Origin: Myxococcales bacterium
GTDB taxonomy: Bacteria; Myxococcota; Myxococcia; Myxococcales; Anaeromyxobacteraceae
Assembly (NCBI GenBank): GCA_021806645.1
Contig: JAJZQX010000016.1
Location: 21,670 to 85,669 of the forward strand
Reading direction: 5' to 3'
DNA length: 64,000 nt
In this document: one piece after another, positions 8,432 to 17,260 of the stretch
Layout: the number at the start of each line of letters is the position of its first letter
Position numbering within the stretch: the stretch's first letter is position 1
Made by a program: the position numbers and the translations under genes
Notes under the pieces: model-generated
Seen by the model: only the letters and a program-made list of their open reading frames with translations
Database searches by the model: none
Told to the model about the DNA's origin: nothing

Positions 8432-9604
8432 ATGAGCGCTGCCTACGTCCTCGCCGCGGTCCGCACCCCCGGCGGCAAGGCCAAGAAGGGGAAGCTGAAG
8501 GACGTCCGCCCCGACGACCTCGCCGCGGTCGCCATCAAGGCGCTGCTGGAGCGGACCGGCATCGACCCCATGCTGATCGAGGACGTCATCCTCGGCTGCG
8601 CCTTCCCGGAAGGGGAGCAGGGGATGAACGTGGCCCGGGTGGCCTCGTTCAAGGCCGGGCTGCCGTACCAGGTGCCCGGGCAGACCGTGAACCGGTTCTG
8701 CGCCTCCGGCCTGCAGTCGATCGCCACCGCGGCCGAGCGGATCATGACCGGCGGCGCCGACTGCATCATCGCCGGCGGCGTCGAGAGCATGAGCCTGGTG
8801 CCCATGGGCGGGCAGAAGTTCAGCGCCAACCCCGGGCTGGTGGGCGCCTGGCCGGAGTCCTACGCCTCGATGGGCATCACCGCCGAGCTGGTGGCCGAGA
8901 AGTACGCGGTCTCCCGCGCCGACCAGGACGCCTTCGCCGCCGAGAGCCACCGGCGCGCCGCCGCGGCCCAGGACGCCGGCAAGTTCCAGGACGAGCTGGT
9001 GCCGGTCGACGTCGAGGCGGTCGGGCTGGCGAAGGGCAAGGTTCAGCGCCGCACCGAGCGGTTCACCGCCGACGAGGGGGTCAGGCGCGACACCACCGTC
9101 GAGGGGCTCGGGAAGCTCAAGCCGGCCTTCAAGCTGGGCGGCAGCGTCACCGCCGGCAACTCGTCGCAGATGACCGACGGCGCCGCCGCGGTGCTGGTGG
9201 TCTCGGAGGCCTTCCTGAAGCAGTCCGGCGCCCAGCCGCTGGCCCGCTTCGTGGCCTTCGCCGCCCGCGGCGTCCCGCCCGAACTGATGGGCATCGGCCC
9301 GGTCGAGGCCATCCCGGCCGCCCTCAAGAAGGCCGGCCTGAAGCTCGAGGACCTCGACACCATCGAGCTGAACGAGGCCTTCGCGGCCCAGTCGCTGGCC
9401 TGCGTTCGCGCGCTCGGCCTCGACCCGGCCCGCGTCAACCGCAACGGCGGCGCCATCGCGCTGGGCCACCCGCTCGGCTGCACCGGCGCCAAGCTGACGG
9501 CGACGCTGCTCAACGAGCTGAAGCGGACCGGCGGCCGCTACGGCGCCGTCTCCATGTGCATCGGCGGCGGCATGGGCGCCGCCGGCATCTTCGAGCGGGT
9601 CTGA
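8432..9604 (+). CDS. fadA: Acetyl-CoA acyltransferase (3-ketoacyl-CoA thiolase)
   Basis: Thiolytic cleavage of 3-ketoacyl-CoA to acetyl-CoA and a shortened acyl-CoA. The 390-residue protein has the usual thiolase length. It shows the acyl-enzyme nucleophile Cys90 in [11 protein letters not shown], the [10 protein letters not shown] motif with the active-site His, and the C-terminal [10 protein letters not shown] with the second catalytic Cys. The ATG at 8432 follows GGAG, 53 bases after the fadN-type stop. It is in the operon with the hydratase/dehydrogenase and the acyl-CoA dehydrogenase, so all steps of a beta-oxidation round are co-expressed. No signal peptide; cytosolic. Confidence 0.94.
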   Translation: MSAAYVLAAVRTPGGKAKKGKLKDVRPDDLAAVAIKALLERTGIDPMLIEDVILGCAFPEGEQGMNVARVASFKAGLPYQVPGQTVNRFCASGLQSIATAAERIMTGGADCIIAGGVESMSLVPMGGQKFSANPGLVGAWPESYASMGITAELVAEKYAVSRADQDAFAAESHRRAAAAQDAGKFQDELVPVDVEAVGLAKGKVQRRTERFTADEGVRRDTTVEGLGKLKPAFKLGGSVTAGNSSQMTDGAAAVLVVSEAFLKQSGAQPLARFVAFAARGVPPELMGIGPVEAIPAALKKAGLKLEDLDTIELNEAFAAQSLACVRALGLDPARVNRNGGAIALGHPLGCTGAKLTATLLNELKRTGGRYGAVSMCIGGGMGAAGIFERV

Positions 9605-9657
9605 CCCGCGCACCGGGTCTTCACCAGGACTTCACCAGGATCGACAGGGAGGCGGAC

Positions 9658-11436
<1,779 letters not shown>

Positions 11437-11438
11437 TC

Positions 11439-11470
11439 GCGACGGCTCCGGCTTCTGGTGGAGCCGTCGC
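11439..11470 (+). terminator. Stem-loop after beta-oxidation operon
   Basis: A perfect 11-bp stem, gcgacggctcc / ggagccgtcgc, with a 10-base loop starts 3 bases after the acyl-CoA dehydrogenase stop. There is no U-run, as is common in such GC-rich genomes. The position strongly suggests a terminator or 3'-end stabiliser for the operon. Confidence 0.6.
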
Positions 11471-11571
11471 AAGCTACCAGCACCGTCTCCTACCCCGGCG
11501 CCTGCCCGCCCCCCGACGCCACGCCCCGATGGCGCGGGCGGCCGGGGTGGTCGGTGCGTTACATTGACATC

Positions 11572-11937
11572 GTGCGCGCCCGCCTCAAGAGCCTCCGCTG
11601 CGACGAGATCGCCGACCTCGAGGGCTGGCGACCGCCGGTCCCGCACGAGTTCGCCCTCCCGCTGGTGCTGGAGGTGGGCGTGCTCGGCCAGCGCGGGCGC
11701 GAGCGGTTCGAGTTGCTGGTGGCTACGCCGAGCTGGCTGGAGCGTCGCCATGGCCGCCACGGTGCCGTGCCGGGACGCGGCCTACTGCTGGTCTTCGAGT
11801 GGGACCTGCCGCGGCTGCGCGCCTTCCTCGCCCGCGAGGTGGAGCGGTGCACCGGCGAGACCTGGCCCGAGCTGGCGCGGCAGGTCGGGCGGCTGGCGGA
11901 GTGGGAGGGCGGCGACAACGTGGTCGGGTTGAGGTAG
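11572..11937 (+). CDS. Imm8-like immunity protein, orphan
   Basis: About 121 residues from the GTG at 11572. The sequence has the family look of Imm8 (polymorphic-toxin immunity): LKSLRCDEIADLEGW at the start, a FALPLVLEVG strand, a PSWLE segment, LLLVFEWDLPRLRAFL, and the closing CTGETWPELARQVGRLAEWE. Imm8 proteins normally neutralise the toxin domain encoded just upstream, but upstream here is a beta-oxidation operon and downstream a kinase gene on the other strand. No toxin is adjacent, so it is probably an orphan immunity gene giving protection against neighbours. A longer reading from 11458 exists but would run through the stem-loop. Family assignment is by recalled motif pattern. Confidence 0.65.
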   Translation: MRARLKSLRCDEIADLEGWRPPVPHEFALPLVLEVGVLGQRGRERFELLVATPSWLERRHGRHGAVPGRGLLLVFEWDLPRLRAFLAREVERCTGETWPELARQVGRLAEWEGGDNVVGLR

Positions 11938-13026
11938 CTAGCCGCCCCGGCGCCCACGCCGCCGGCGCCGCTTGTGCCCCTGACCCGGTGAGGCCGGCGA
12001 GGCGGATTGAGGAGCGGCCGGCCTCGGCACTGGCGGCGCGCCCAGCACCGGCACCCGCTGGACGATGGGCCCCTGCGGCGTCCGCCTGGCCGGGCCGGAC
12101 CGCTGCGCCCCGGCCGGACGGACCTGCCCGGGCCTGGCCGGACCAGACCGTGGGGTGGCGGTCTCTGGCTGCTGCGGACGGGGCTGCGGCGGGCGTTGCT
12201 GGTGCTGCGGTGGCGGACGCTGTGGCTGAGCCGGCCGGTTCTGGGCCGGTTGCTGTGGCGGGCGTTGCGGCCGCTGGGGCGGCAGCGATTGCAGCGGCGG
12301 CACGAAGTCGGGCGTCAGCTCGCGCCGGGCGTAGGCCCGCCAGATCTCGCGTCCGTCGCCGGCGGCGGAGCGGAGCGCCGGATCGATGGCCTCGAAGAAG
12401 TGGCGCAGGTTGGCGAGGTCGCGGAAGAAGAACCCCTCGGCCTGGCTGTTGTGGGCGGCGCCGACCACCTGCGGAAAGTCGATGATGACCGGCCCGTTCC
12501 GCCCCAGCAGCACGTTGTAGGGGGAGAGGTCGCCGTGGACCAGGTCACAGCAGAGCATCTTCACGACTTGTGAACGGAGGCCGGCGTAGAGCCCGGCGGC
12601 CTGCTCGACGGCCACCTCCGCGTCGATGAGGCGCGGCGCCGGGTGGCCGGCGGCGTCCACCACCACCTCCATCAGCAGCACCCCCTCGTAGAAGAGGACG
12701 GGTCGTGGCACCCAGACCCCGGCGGCGTGGAGCGCGTGGAGGGCGTCGGCCTCCTTGGACTTCCAGGCCTCCTCGGCGGCCGCCTGGCCGAACCGGCTGC
12801 CCCGGTCCATGGCCCGCTGCGTCCGGGTGTTGCGGACGCGCCGGCCCTCCAGGTAGGCCGAGTTGTGCTTGAAGGACCGGCCCTCGCGCGCCTTGTAGAC
12901 CTTGGCGGCGAGCACCTCCTCGCCGTGGCGGACCAACCAGAGGTCCGCCTCCTTGCCGCCCTTGAGCCGCGTGATGACCTCGTCGATGACGCCGTCGGCG
13001 AGGAGGGGTTCCAGTGCGTTGACCAT
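11938..13026 (-). CDS. RIO-type serine/threonine protein kinase with Pro/Gln-rich basic tail
   Basis: Atypical protein kinase of 362 residues. RIO features are the ATP-binding segment LKGGKEADLWLV (about 21-32), the Lys in AAKVYK, the catalytic loop LVHGDLSPYNVLL and the metal-binding IDFPQ. From about residue 245 the protein becomes a low-complexity Pro/Gln/Arg tail that ends KRRRRRGRRGG. That tail suggests nucleic-acid or ribosome binding, in keeping with the ribosome-assembly role of RIO kinases in archaea and eukaryotes; the bacterial role is unknown. ATG at 13026 with a purine-rich GGAGGGAGGGG upstream. It abuts the Imm8-like gene end to end and is divergent from the CoA-disulfide reductase gene. 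Confidence 0.88.
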   Translation of the reverse strand: MVNALEPLLADGVIDEVITRLKGGKEADLWLVRHGEEVLAAKVYKAREGRSFKHNSAYLEGRRVRNTRTQRAMDRGSRFGQAAAEEAWKSKEADALHALHAAGVWVPRPVLFYEGVLLMEVVVDAAGHPAPRLIDAEVAVEQAAGLYAGLRSQVVKMLCCDLVHGDLSPYNVLLGRNGPVIIDFPQVVGAAHNSQAEGFFFRDLANLRHFFEAIDPALRSAAGDGREIWRAYARRELTPDFVPPLQSLPPQRPQRPPQQPAQNRPAQPQRPPPQHQQRPPQPRPQQPETATPRSGPARPGQVRPAGAQRSGPARRTPQGPIVQRVPVLGAPPVPRPAAPQSASPASPGQGHKRRRRRGRRGG

Positions 13027-13116
13027 GCGGGGCCCCTCCCTCCTATTGGACGGCGGGCGGGTGGTCAAGTTGCCAGGCCACCGAATCCTTGGCCGCGAGC
13101 CGGGCTCCCAGCCTGC

Positions 13117-14778
13117 ATGACGACGAGGCTGCTGATCATCGGTGGGGTGGCCGGCGGGGCCACCGCCGCGGCGCGCGCCCGCCGGATGAGCGAGACGGCC
13201 GAGATCACCGTGCTGGAGCGGGGGCCGTACGTCTCCTACGCCAACTGTGGGCTCCCATACTTCATCTCGCGCGACATCGAGAAGCGCTCCGCGCTGCTGC
13301 TCCAGACGCCCGAGGGCTTCGACGCCCGCTACCGGGTCAAGGTCGAGGTCCGGACCGAGGCGCTGGAGATCGACCGCGCCGGGAAGCGGGTCCGCGCCGT
13401 GGGCCCCGAGGGGGAGCGCTGGTTCCCCTACGACAAGCTGATCCTGGCGCAGGGCGGCAATCCCATCATGCCGCCGCTCCCCGGCGCCGGCGCCCCACAC
13501 GTCTTCAAGCTCTGGACCGTGCCCGACATGGACCGGCTCGACGGCTTCATCGAGACCGGGAAGCCGCGCCACGCCGTGGTGGTGGGGGGCGGCTTCATCG
13601 GTCTGGAGATGGCCGAGGCCTTCCGCCGGCGCGGCCTCGAGACCACCGTGGTCGAGCTGCTGCCCGCCGTGATGGCGGTGATGGATCGCGAGTTCGGCGT
13701 GCAGGTGGCCGGCGAGCTGGCCACCCAGGGCGTCCGGGTCCTGACCGGCGCCGGCGTCAAGGCGGTCCTGGCCGACAGGACGGTGGAGCTCACCGACGGC
13801 CGGAAGCTCCCCGCCGACCTGGTCCTCTTCTCGGTCGGTGTCCGCCCCGAGCTGACGCTGGCCCGGTCTGCCGGGCTGGCGCTCGGACCGTCCGGTGGCC
13901 TGCTGGTCGACGACCGGCTCCAGACCTCCGACCCCGACATCTACGCCGCCGGTGACATGGTGGAGATCCTTCACCGGGTCTCCGGCAAGAAGATCCGGAT
14001 CCCGCTGGCCGGGCCGGCCAACCGGCAGGGGCGGATCGCCGCCTCCAACGCCCTCGGCCAGCCGACGCCGTACGGGGGCGCCAGCGGCACCAGCGTGGTG
14101 AAGATCTTCGAGGCCACCGCGGCCTCGACCGGCCTGACCGAGCGGGCTGCCCGCGAGGCCGGCTTCGACGTGGGCGTCGCGGTGATCCACAAGGAACACC
14201 ACGCCGGCTACTACCCCGGGGCGCGCGAGCTCTCGCTCAAGCTCACCTACGACCGGAGGACGGCCCGGCTGCTCGGCGCCCAGGCCTTCGGGCACGCCGG
14301 CGTCGAGAAGCGGATCGACGTGCTGGCCACGGCGCTGCACGGGAAGATGACGGTGCGTGATCTCGCCGAGCTCGACCTCGCCTACGCGCCCCCCTACTCG
14401 TCGGCCAACGATCCCGTCAACCTGGCCGGCTTCGTCGCCGAGAACGATCTCTCCGGCTTCGCGCCGCTCGTCACCGCGGCGCAGCTCAAGGCGGAGCTGG
14501 CCGGGGCGAGGCCGCCGCTGGTGGTAGACGTCCGGACGCTGGGCGAGTGGAGCCGCGGCCACCTGCGGGGGGCGCAGCACCTGCCGGTGGACGACGTCCG
14601 CTGGGAACTGGCGCAGCTGCCGCGCGACCGGCGCATCGTCCTCTACTGCCGAAACGGCTACCGCGCCCACCTGGCGCTTCGGACCTTGAAGGAGAGCGGC
14701 TACCCTGACGTCGTCAACCTGACCGGGGGCTGGGTGAGCATGGAGCTCGAGGGCGGCTTAGACGTGGAGGGTGCGTGA
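13117..14778 (+). CDS. CoA-disulfide reductase / persulfide reductase with C-terminal rhodanese
   Basis: FAD/NAD(P)H flavoprotein of 553 residues. The N-terminal FAD loop is IIGGVAGGATAAARAR, and the single redox Cys44 sits in SYANCGLPYF, as in CoA-disulfide reductases. A second dinucleotide loop (VVVGGGFIGLEMAE) and a dimerisation domain follow. The C-terminal rhodanese domain carries Cys511 in LYCRNGYRA. The fusion matches CoADR-rhodanese / Npsr proteins, which reduce CoA disulfide, CoA persulfide or polysulfide. Likely role: sulfane-sulfur reduction or thiol redox balance in the cytosol. Its stop overlaps the GTG of the next rhodanese gene (GTGA), so the two are translationally coupled. 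Confidence 0.92.
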   Translation: MTTRLLIIGGVAGGATAAARARRMSETAEITVLERGPYVSYANCGLPYFISRDIEKRSALLLQTPEGFDARYRVKVEVRTEALEIDRAGKRVRAVGPEGERWFPYDKLILAQGGNPIMPPLPGAGAPHVFKLWTVPDMDRLDGFIETGKPRHAVVVGGGFIGLEMAEAFRRRGLETTVVELLPAVMAVMDREFGVQVAGELATQGVRVLTGAGVKAVLADRTVELTDGRKLPADLVLFSVGVRPELTLARSAGLALGPSGGLLVDDRLQTSDPDIYAAGDMVEILHRVSGKKIRIPLAGPANRQGRIAASNALGQPTPYGGASGTSVVKIFEATAASTGLTERAAREAGFDVGVAVIHKEHHAGYYPGARELSLKLTYDRRTARLLGAQAFGHAGVEKRIDVLATALHGKMTVRDLAELDLAYAPPYSSANDPVNLAGFVAENDLSGFAPLVTAAQLKAELAGARPPLVVDVRTLGEWSRGHLRGAQHLPVDDVRWELAQLPRDRRIVLYCRNGYRAHLALRTLKESGYPDVVNLTGGWVSMELEGGLDVEGA

Positions 14779-15128
14779 ACATCGATCCCGTGACCGCGGC
14801 GGTGGTTGCCGTCGCGGGGTGGCTCATCGTCAGAAGGTTTCTCAAGGGAGGCAAGGTGGCACAGAACGTGGTGGTGGAGCTGATCAAGGCCGGCGGGCAG
14901 GTGGTGGATGTCCGCTCGCCGGAGGAGTACCGCGATGGTTCCTACCCTGGGGCCGTGAACATCCCGGTGAACGAGCTGGCCCGGCGCATGGGCGAGGTCG
15001 CGAAGGACAAGGCCGTGGTGCTCTACTGCGCCTCGGGCGCACGGAGCGGCGTGGCGGCCCGCATGCTGAAGCAGGCCGGCTACACGCAGGTCGTGAACGC
15101 CGGCGGTCTCGGCGACATGCCGCGGTAG
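14775..15128 (+). CDS. Membrane-anchored single-domain rhodanese
   Basis: The 117-residue protein has one N-terminal hydrophobic helix (about 7-20, TAAVVAVAGWLIV) followed by a rhodanese fold. The active-site Cys85 lies in LYCASGARSG. It probably receives or donates sulfane sulfur at the membrane, working with the upstream CoA-disulfide reductase-rhodanese fusion, with which it overlaps by 4 bases. The GTG start at 14775 is fixed by that overlap. The orientation of the soluble domain (inside or outside) cannot be told from sequence alone. Confidence 0.88.
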   Translation: MNIDPVTAAVVAVAGWLIVRRFLKGGKVAQNVVVELIKAGGQVVDVRSPEEYRDGSYPGAVNIPVNELARRMGEVAKDKAVVLYCASGARSGVAARMLKQAGYTQVVNAGGLGDMPR

Positions 15129-15147
15129 TTCCCGGTGCCGCGAGGCC

Positions 15148-16191
15148 CTACAGCGTCGCGAGATCGAGGACGAACCGGTAGCGGACGTCGTTCTTCAGCA
15201 TCCGGCCGTAGGCCTCGTTCACCTTCTCCACCGGGATCACCTCGACGTCCGAGGTGATGCCGTGCGTGGCGCAGTGGTCGAGCAGCTCCTGGGTCTCGGC
15301 GATGCCGCCGATGAGCGAGCCGGCCAGGCTGCGCCGCCCGCCGATGAGGGCGTGGGCGGCCACCGGCGCCGGCTGCGGCGGGACGCCCAGCAGCACCATG
15401 GTCCCGTCCACGCGGAGCAGGCCGAGGTAGGCGTTGTAGTCGTGCGGCGCCGAGATGGTGTCGAGGATCAGGTCGAAGTGCCCCGCCAGCTTCTTGAAGG
15501 TGGCCCTGTCGGAGGTGAGCGCGAACTCATGGGCGCCGAGCCTCCGGGCGTCGGCCTCCTTGGCCCTTGAGGTGGAGAGCATGGTCACCTCGCAGCCGAG
15601 CGAGGCGGCCAGCTTGACCGCCATGTGGCCGAGCCCGCCCAGGCCGACCACGCCGACGCGCTGCCCCGGCCCCGCCTTCCAGTGGCGCAGCGGGGACCAG
15701 GTGGTGATGCCGGCGCAGAGGAGCGGCGCGGCGCCGGCCAGGTCGAGCTTGGGCGAGATCCGGAGCGCGAACCCCTCGGTCACCACCACCTGCTTCGAGT
15801 AGCCGCCGAAGGTGGGCGTCTTCCGGTCCATCTCCGTGCCGTTGTAGGTGAAGGCCGCGCCCTTCTGGCAGAACTGCTCGAGGTCGCGCTTGCAGCTGTC
15901 GCAGGTGCGGCAGGAGTCCACCATGCAGCCAACGCCGGCCAGGTCACCCACCGCGAACCGCTTCACCGCGCCGCCGACGCGCACCACCTTGCCGACGATC
16001 TCGTGCCCCGGGACCATGGGGAAGAGCGAGCCGCCCCACTCGTCGCGCGCCTGGTGGATGTCGGAGTGGCAGACGCCGCACCAGGCGATGTCGATGACCA
16101 GGTCAGTGGGGCCCGGCTCGCGCCGGTCGACCTCGAACGGCACCAGCGGGGTGGTGGGAGAGAGCGCGGCGTAGGCCTTGACCTTCGACAT
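15148..16191 (-). CDS. Zinc-dependent NAD(P) alcohol/aldehyde dehydrogenase, YahK-like
   Basis: Medium-chain dehydrogenase of 347 residues. Catalytic zinc ligands are visible in CGVCHSD and PGHEIVG; a four-Cys structural zinc lobe occurs in CMVDSCRTCDSCKRDLEQFC. The cofactor loop is VGLGGLGHMAVKLA. The pattern matches the cinnamyl-alcohol / YahK aldehyde-reductase branch, usually NADPH-linked. AAGGA lies about 9 bases upstream of the ATG. It is preceded on the same strand by a small unknown gene (16214-16654), and the 22-base gap suggests co-transcription. Substrate not predictable. Confidence 0.92.
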   Translation of the reverse strand: MSKVKAYAALSPTTPLVPFEVDRREPGPTDLVIDIAWCGVCHSDIHQARDEWGGSLFPMVPGHEIVGKVVRVGGAVKRFAVGDLAGVGCMVDSCRTCDSCKRDLEQFCQKGAAFTYNGTEMDRKTPTFGGYSKQVVVTEGFALRISPKLDLAGAAPLLCAGITTWSPLRHWKAGPGQRVGVVGLGGLGHMAVKLAASLGCEVTMLSTSRAKEADARRLGAHEFALTSDRATFKKLAGHFDLILDTISAPHDYNAYLGLLRVDGTMVLLGVPPQPAPVAAHALIGGRRSLAGSLIGGIAETQELLDHCATHGITSDVEVIPVEKVNEAYGRMLKNDVRYRFVLDLATL

Positions 16192-16213
16192 GGGTGGTTC
16201 CTTTCGGTGGTGT

Positions 16214-16654
16214 CTACTTCAGGAGCTCGTTCACCAGGTGGGCACCGAGCATCCGCAGCCCGTCGTCTAGCAGCTGCTGGCCCCGGGCCGTCTGCAGCGT
16301 GATCCGCATCGGCTCCGCCGCCAGCCCCAGCTCGACGTTGATGCGGACCAGCACCGCCGAGATGGCCGGACCCGCGGAAGCCGCCGTCACCTTGCCCCGG
16401 CGAGTGTGGAGCGCCCTGGAGAGCTTGTCCACCAGCTGATCCTCGGTGGTGCGGGCGCCCTGCCTGGCGGGGAGCGCCTCCGAGATCCCCCAGAGCAGGT
16501 CGTCTACCAGCTCGGGGTGGGCGAGGGCCCGCACCAGCCGGTCGTGGGCCTCGTCGTCCTCGACCGAGAGCGCCTCGGCGTAGGTGGGGGTGACGAGCCA
16601 CGCCAGGTCGGCGCGGGTGACGACGGCGGGCAGGCGGCGCGAGAAGAGGGGCAC
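16214..16654 (-). CDS. Small conserved hypothetical protein, 146 residues
   Basis: Unrecognised. Predicted to be mostly helical and acidic in the first half (VTPTYAEALSVEDDEAHDRL), ending RMLGAHLVNELLK. The GTG at 16654 is chosen because residues upstream of it lose coding character and run into the divergent asparaginase-like gene. It lies 22 bases upstream of the alcohol dehydrogenase gene and is probably in the same transcript. No signal peptide or metal motif. Confidence 0.6.
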   Translation of the reverse strand: MPLFSRRLPAVVTRADLAWLVTPTYAEALSVEDDEAHDRLVRALAHPELVDDLLWGISEALPARQGARTTEDQLVDKLSRALHTRRGKVTAASAGPAISAVLVRINVELGLAAEPMRITLQTARGQQLLDDGLRMLGAHLVNELLK

Positions 16655-16742
16655 GCCGGGATGATACCGCGCTTCCGGCGCGCCCCGCCGGGCCGTATCA
16701 TCGGCGCCGGCCCACGACCCCTCGCGGCCAGGGAGCTTCCCC

Positions 16743-17258
16743 GTGAACCCCACCATCCGCATCCTCGTCACCGGCGGCACGTTCGACAAGGAGTACGACG
16801 AGCTGGGTGGCCGGCTCTTCTTCAAGGACACGCACCTCCACGAGATGCTCCGGCTGGCGCGCTGCCGGATCCCGGTGGAGGTCGAGACGCTGATGATGAT
16901 CGACAGCCTGGACATGACCGAGGCCGACCGGGCTCGCGTGGTGGAGCGCTGCCGGAGCAGCGCCGAGGAGCGGCTGGTGGTCACCCACGGCACCGACACC
17001 ATGGTCGAGACAGCCCGCAAGCTGCAGGCGGCCGGCCTCGGCAAGACGGTGATCCTGACCGGCGCCATGATCCCCTACGCCTTCGGCAGCTCCGACGGGC
17101 TCTTCAACCTCGGCAGCGCGCTCTCCTTCGCGCAGGTGCTTCCGCCGGGCGTCTACGTCGCCATGAACGGGCGGTACTTCCCGGGCGACAAGGTGCGGAA
17201 GAACCGGCAGGGGGGCGTCTTCGAGGAGCTGCCGGGGCGCCAATCCGGGGAGGGGTGA
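16743..17258 (+). CDS. Asparaginase N-domain protein, half length
   Basis: The 171-residue protein corresponds only to the N-terminal domain of L-asparaginase/glutaminase. It keeps the first catalytic Thr in ILVTGGTFDKEY (about 7-18) and the second Thr-Asp pair in THGTDTM, plus ILTGAMIPYAFG. The C-terminal domain of classical enzymes (about 330 residues) is absent. Similar short forms exist as a separate family, so this is probably not a broken gene, since the reading frame ends cleanly. GTG start; AGGGAG lies upstream. It ends 2 bases before the cytochrome gene start, suggesting a shared transcript, although no functional link is obvious. Confidence 0.8.
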   Translation: MNPTIRILVTGGTFDKEYDELGGRLFFKDTHLHEMLRLARCRIPVEVETLMMIDSLDMTEADRARVVERCRSSAEERLVVTHGTDTMVETARKLQAAGLGKTVILTGAMIPYAFGSSDGLFNLGSALSFAQVLPPGVYVAMNGRYFPGDKVRKNRQGGVFEELPGRQSGEG

Positions 17259-17260
17259 GG

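Noticed and set aside
11458..11571. 38-residue N-terminal extension of the Imm8-like protein
   Set aside because: Overlaps the probable terminator stem-loop and has no family similarity.
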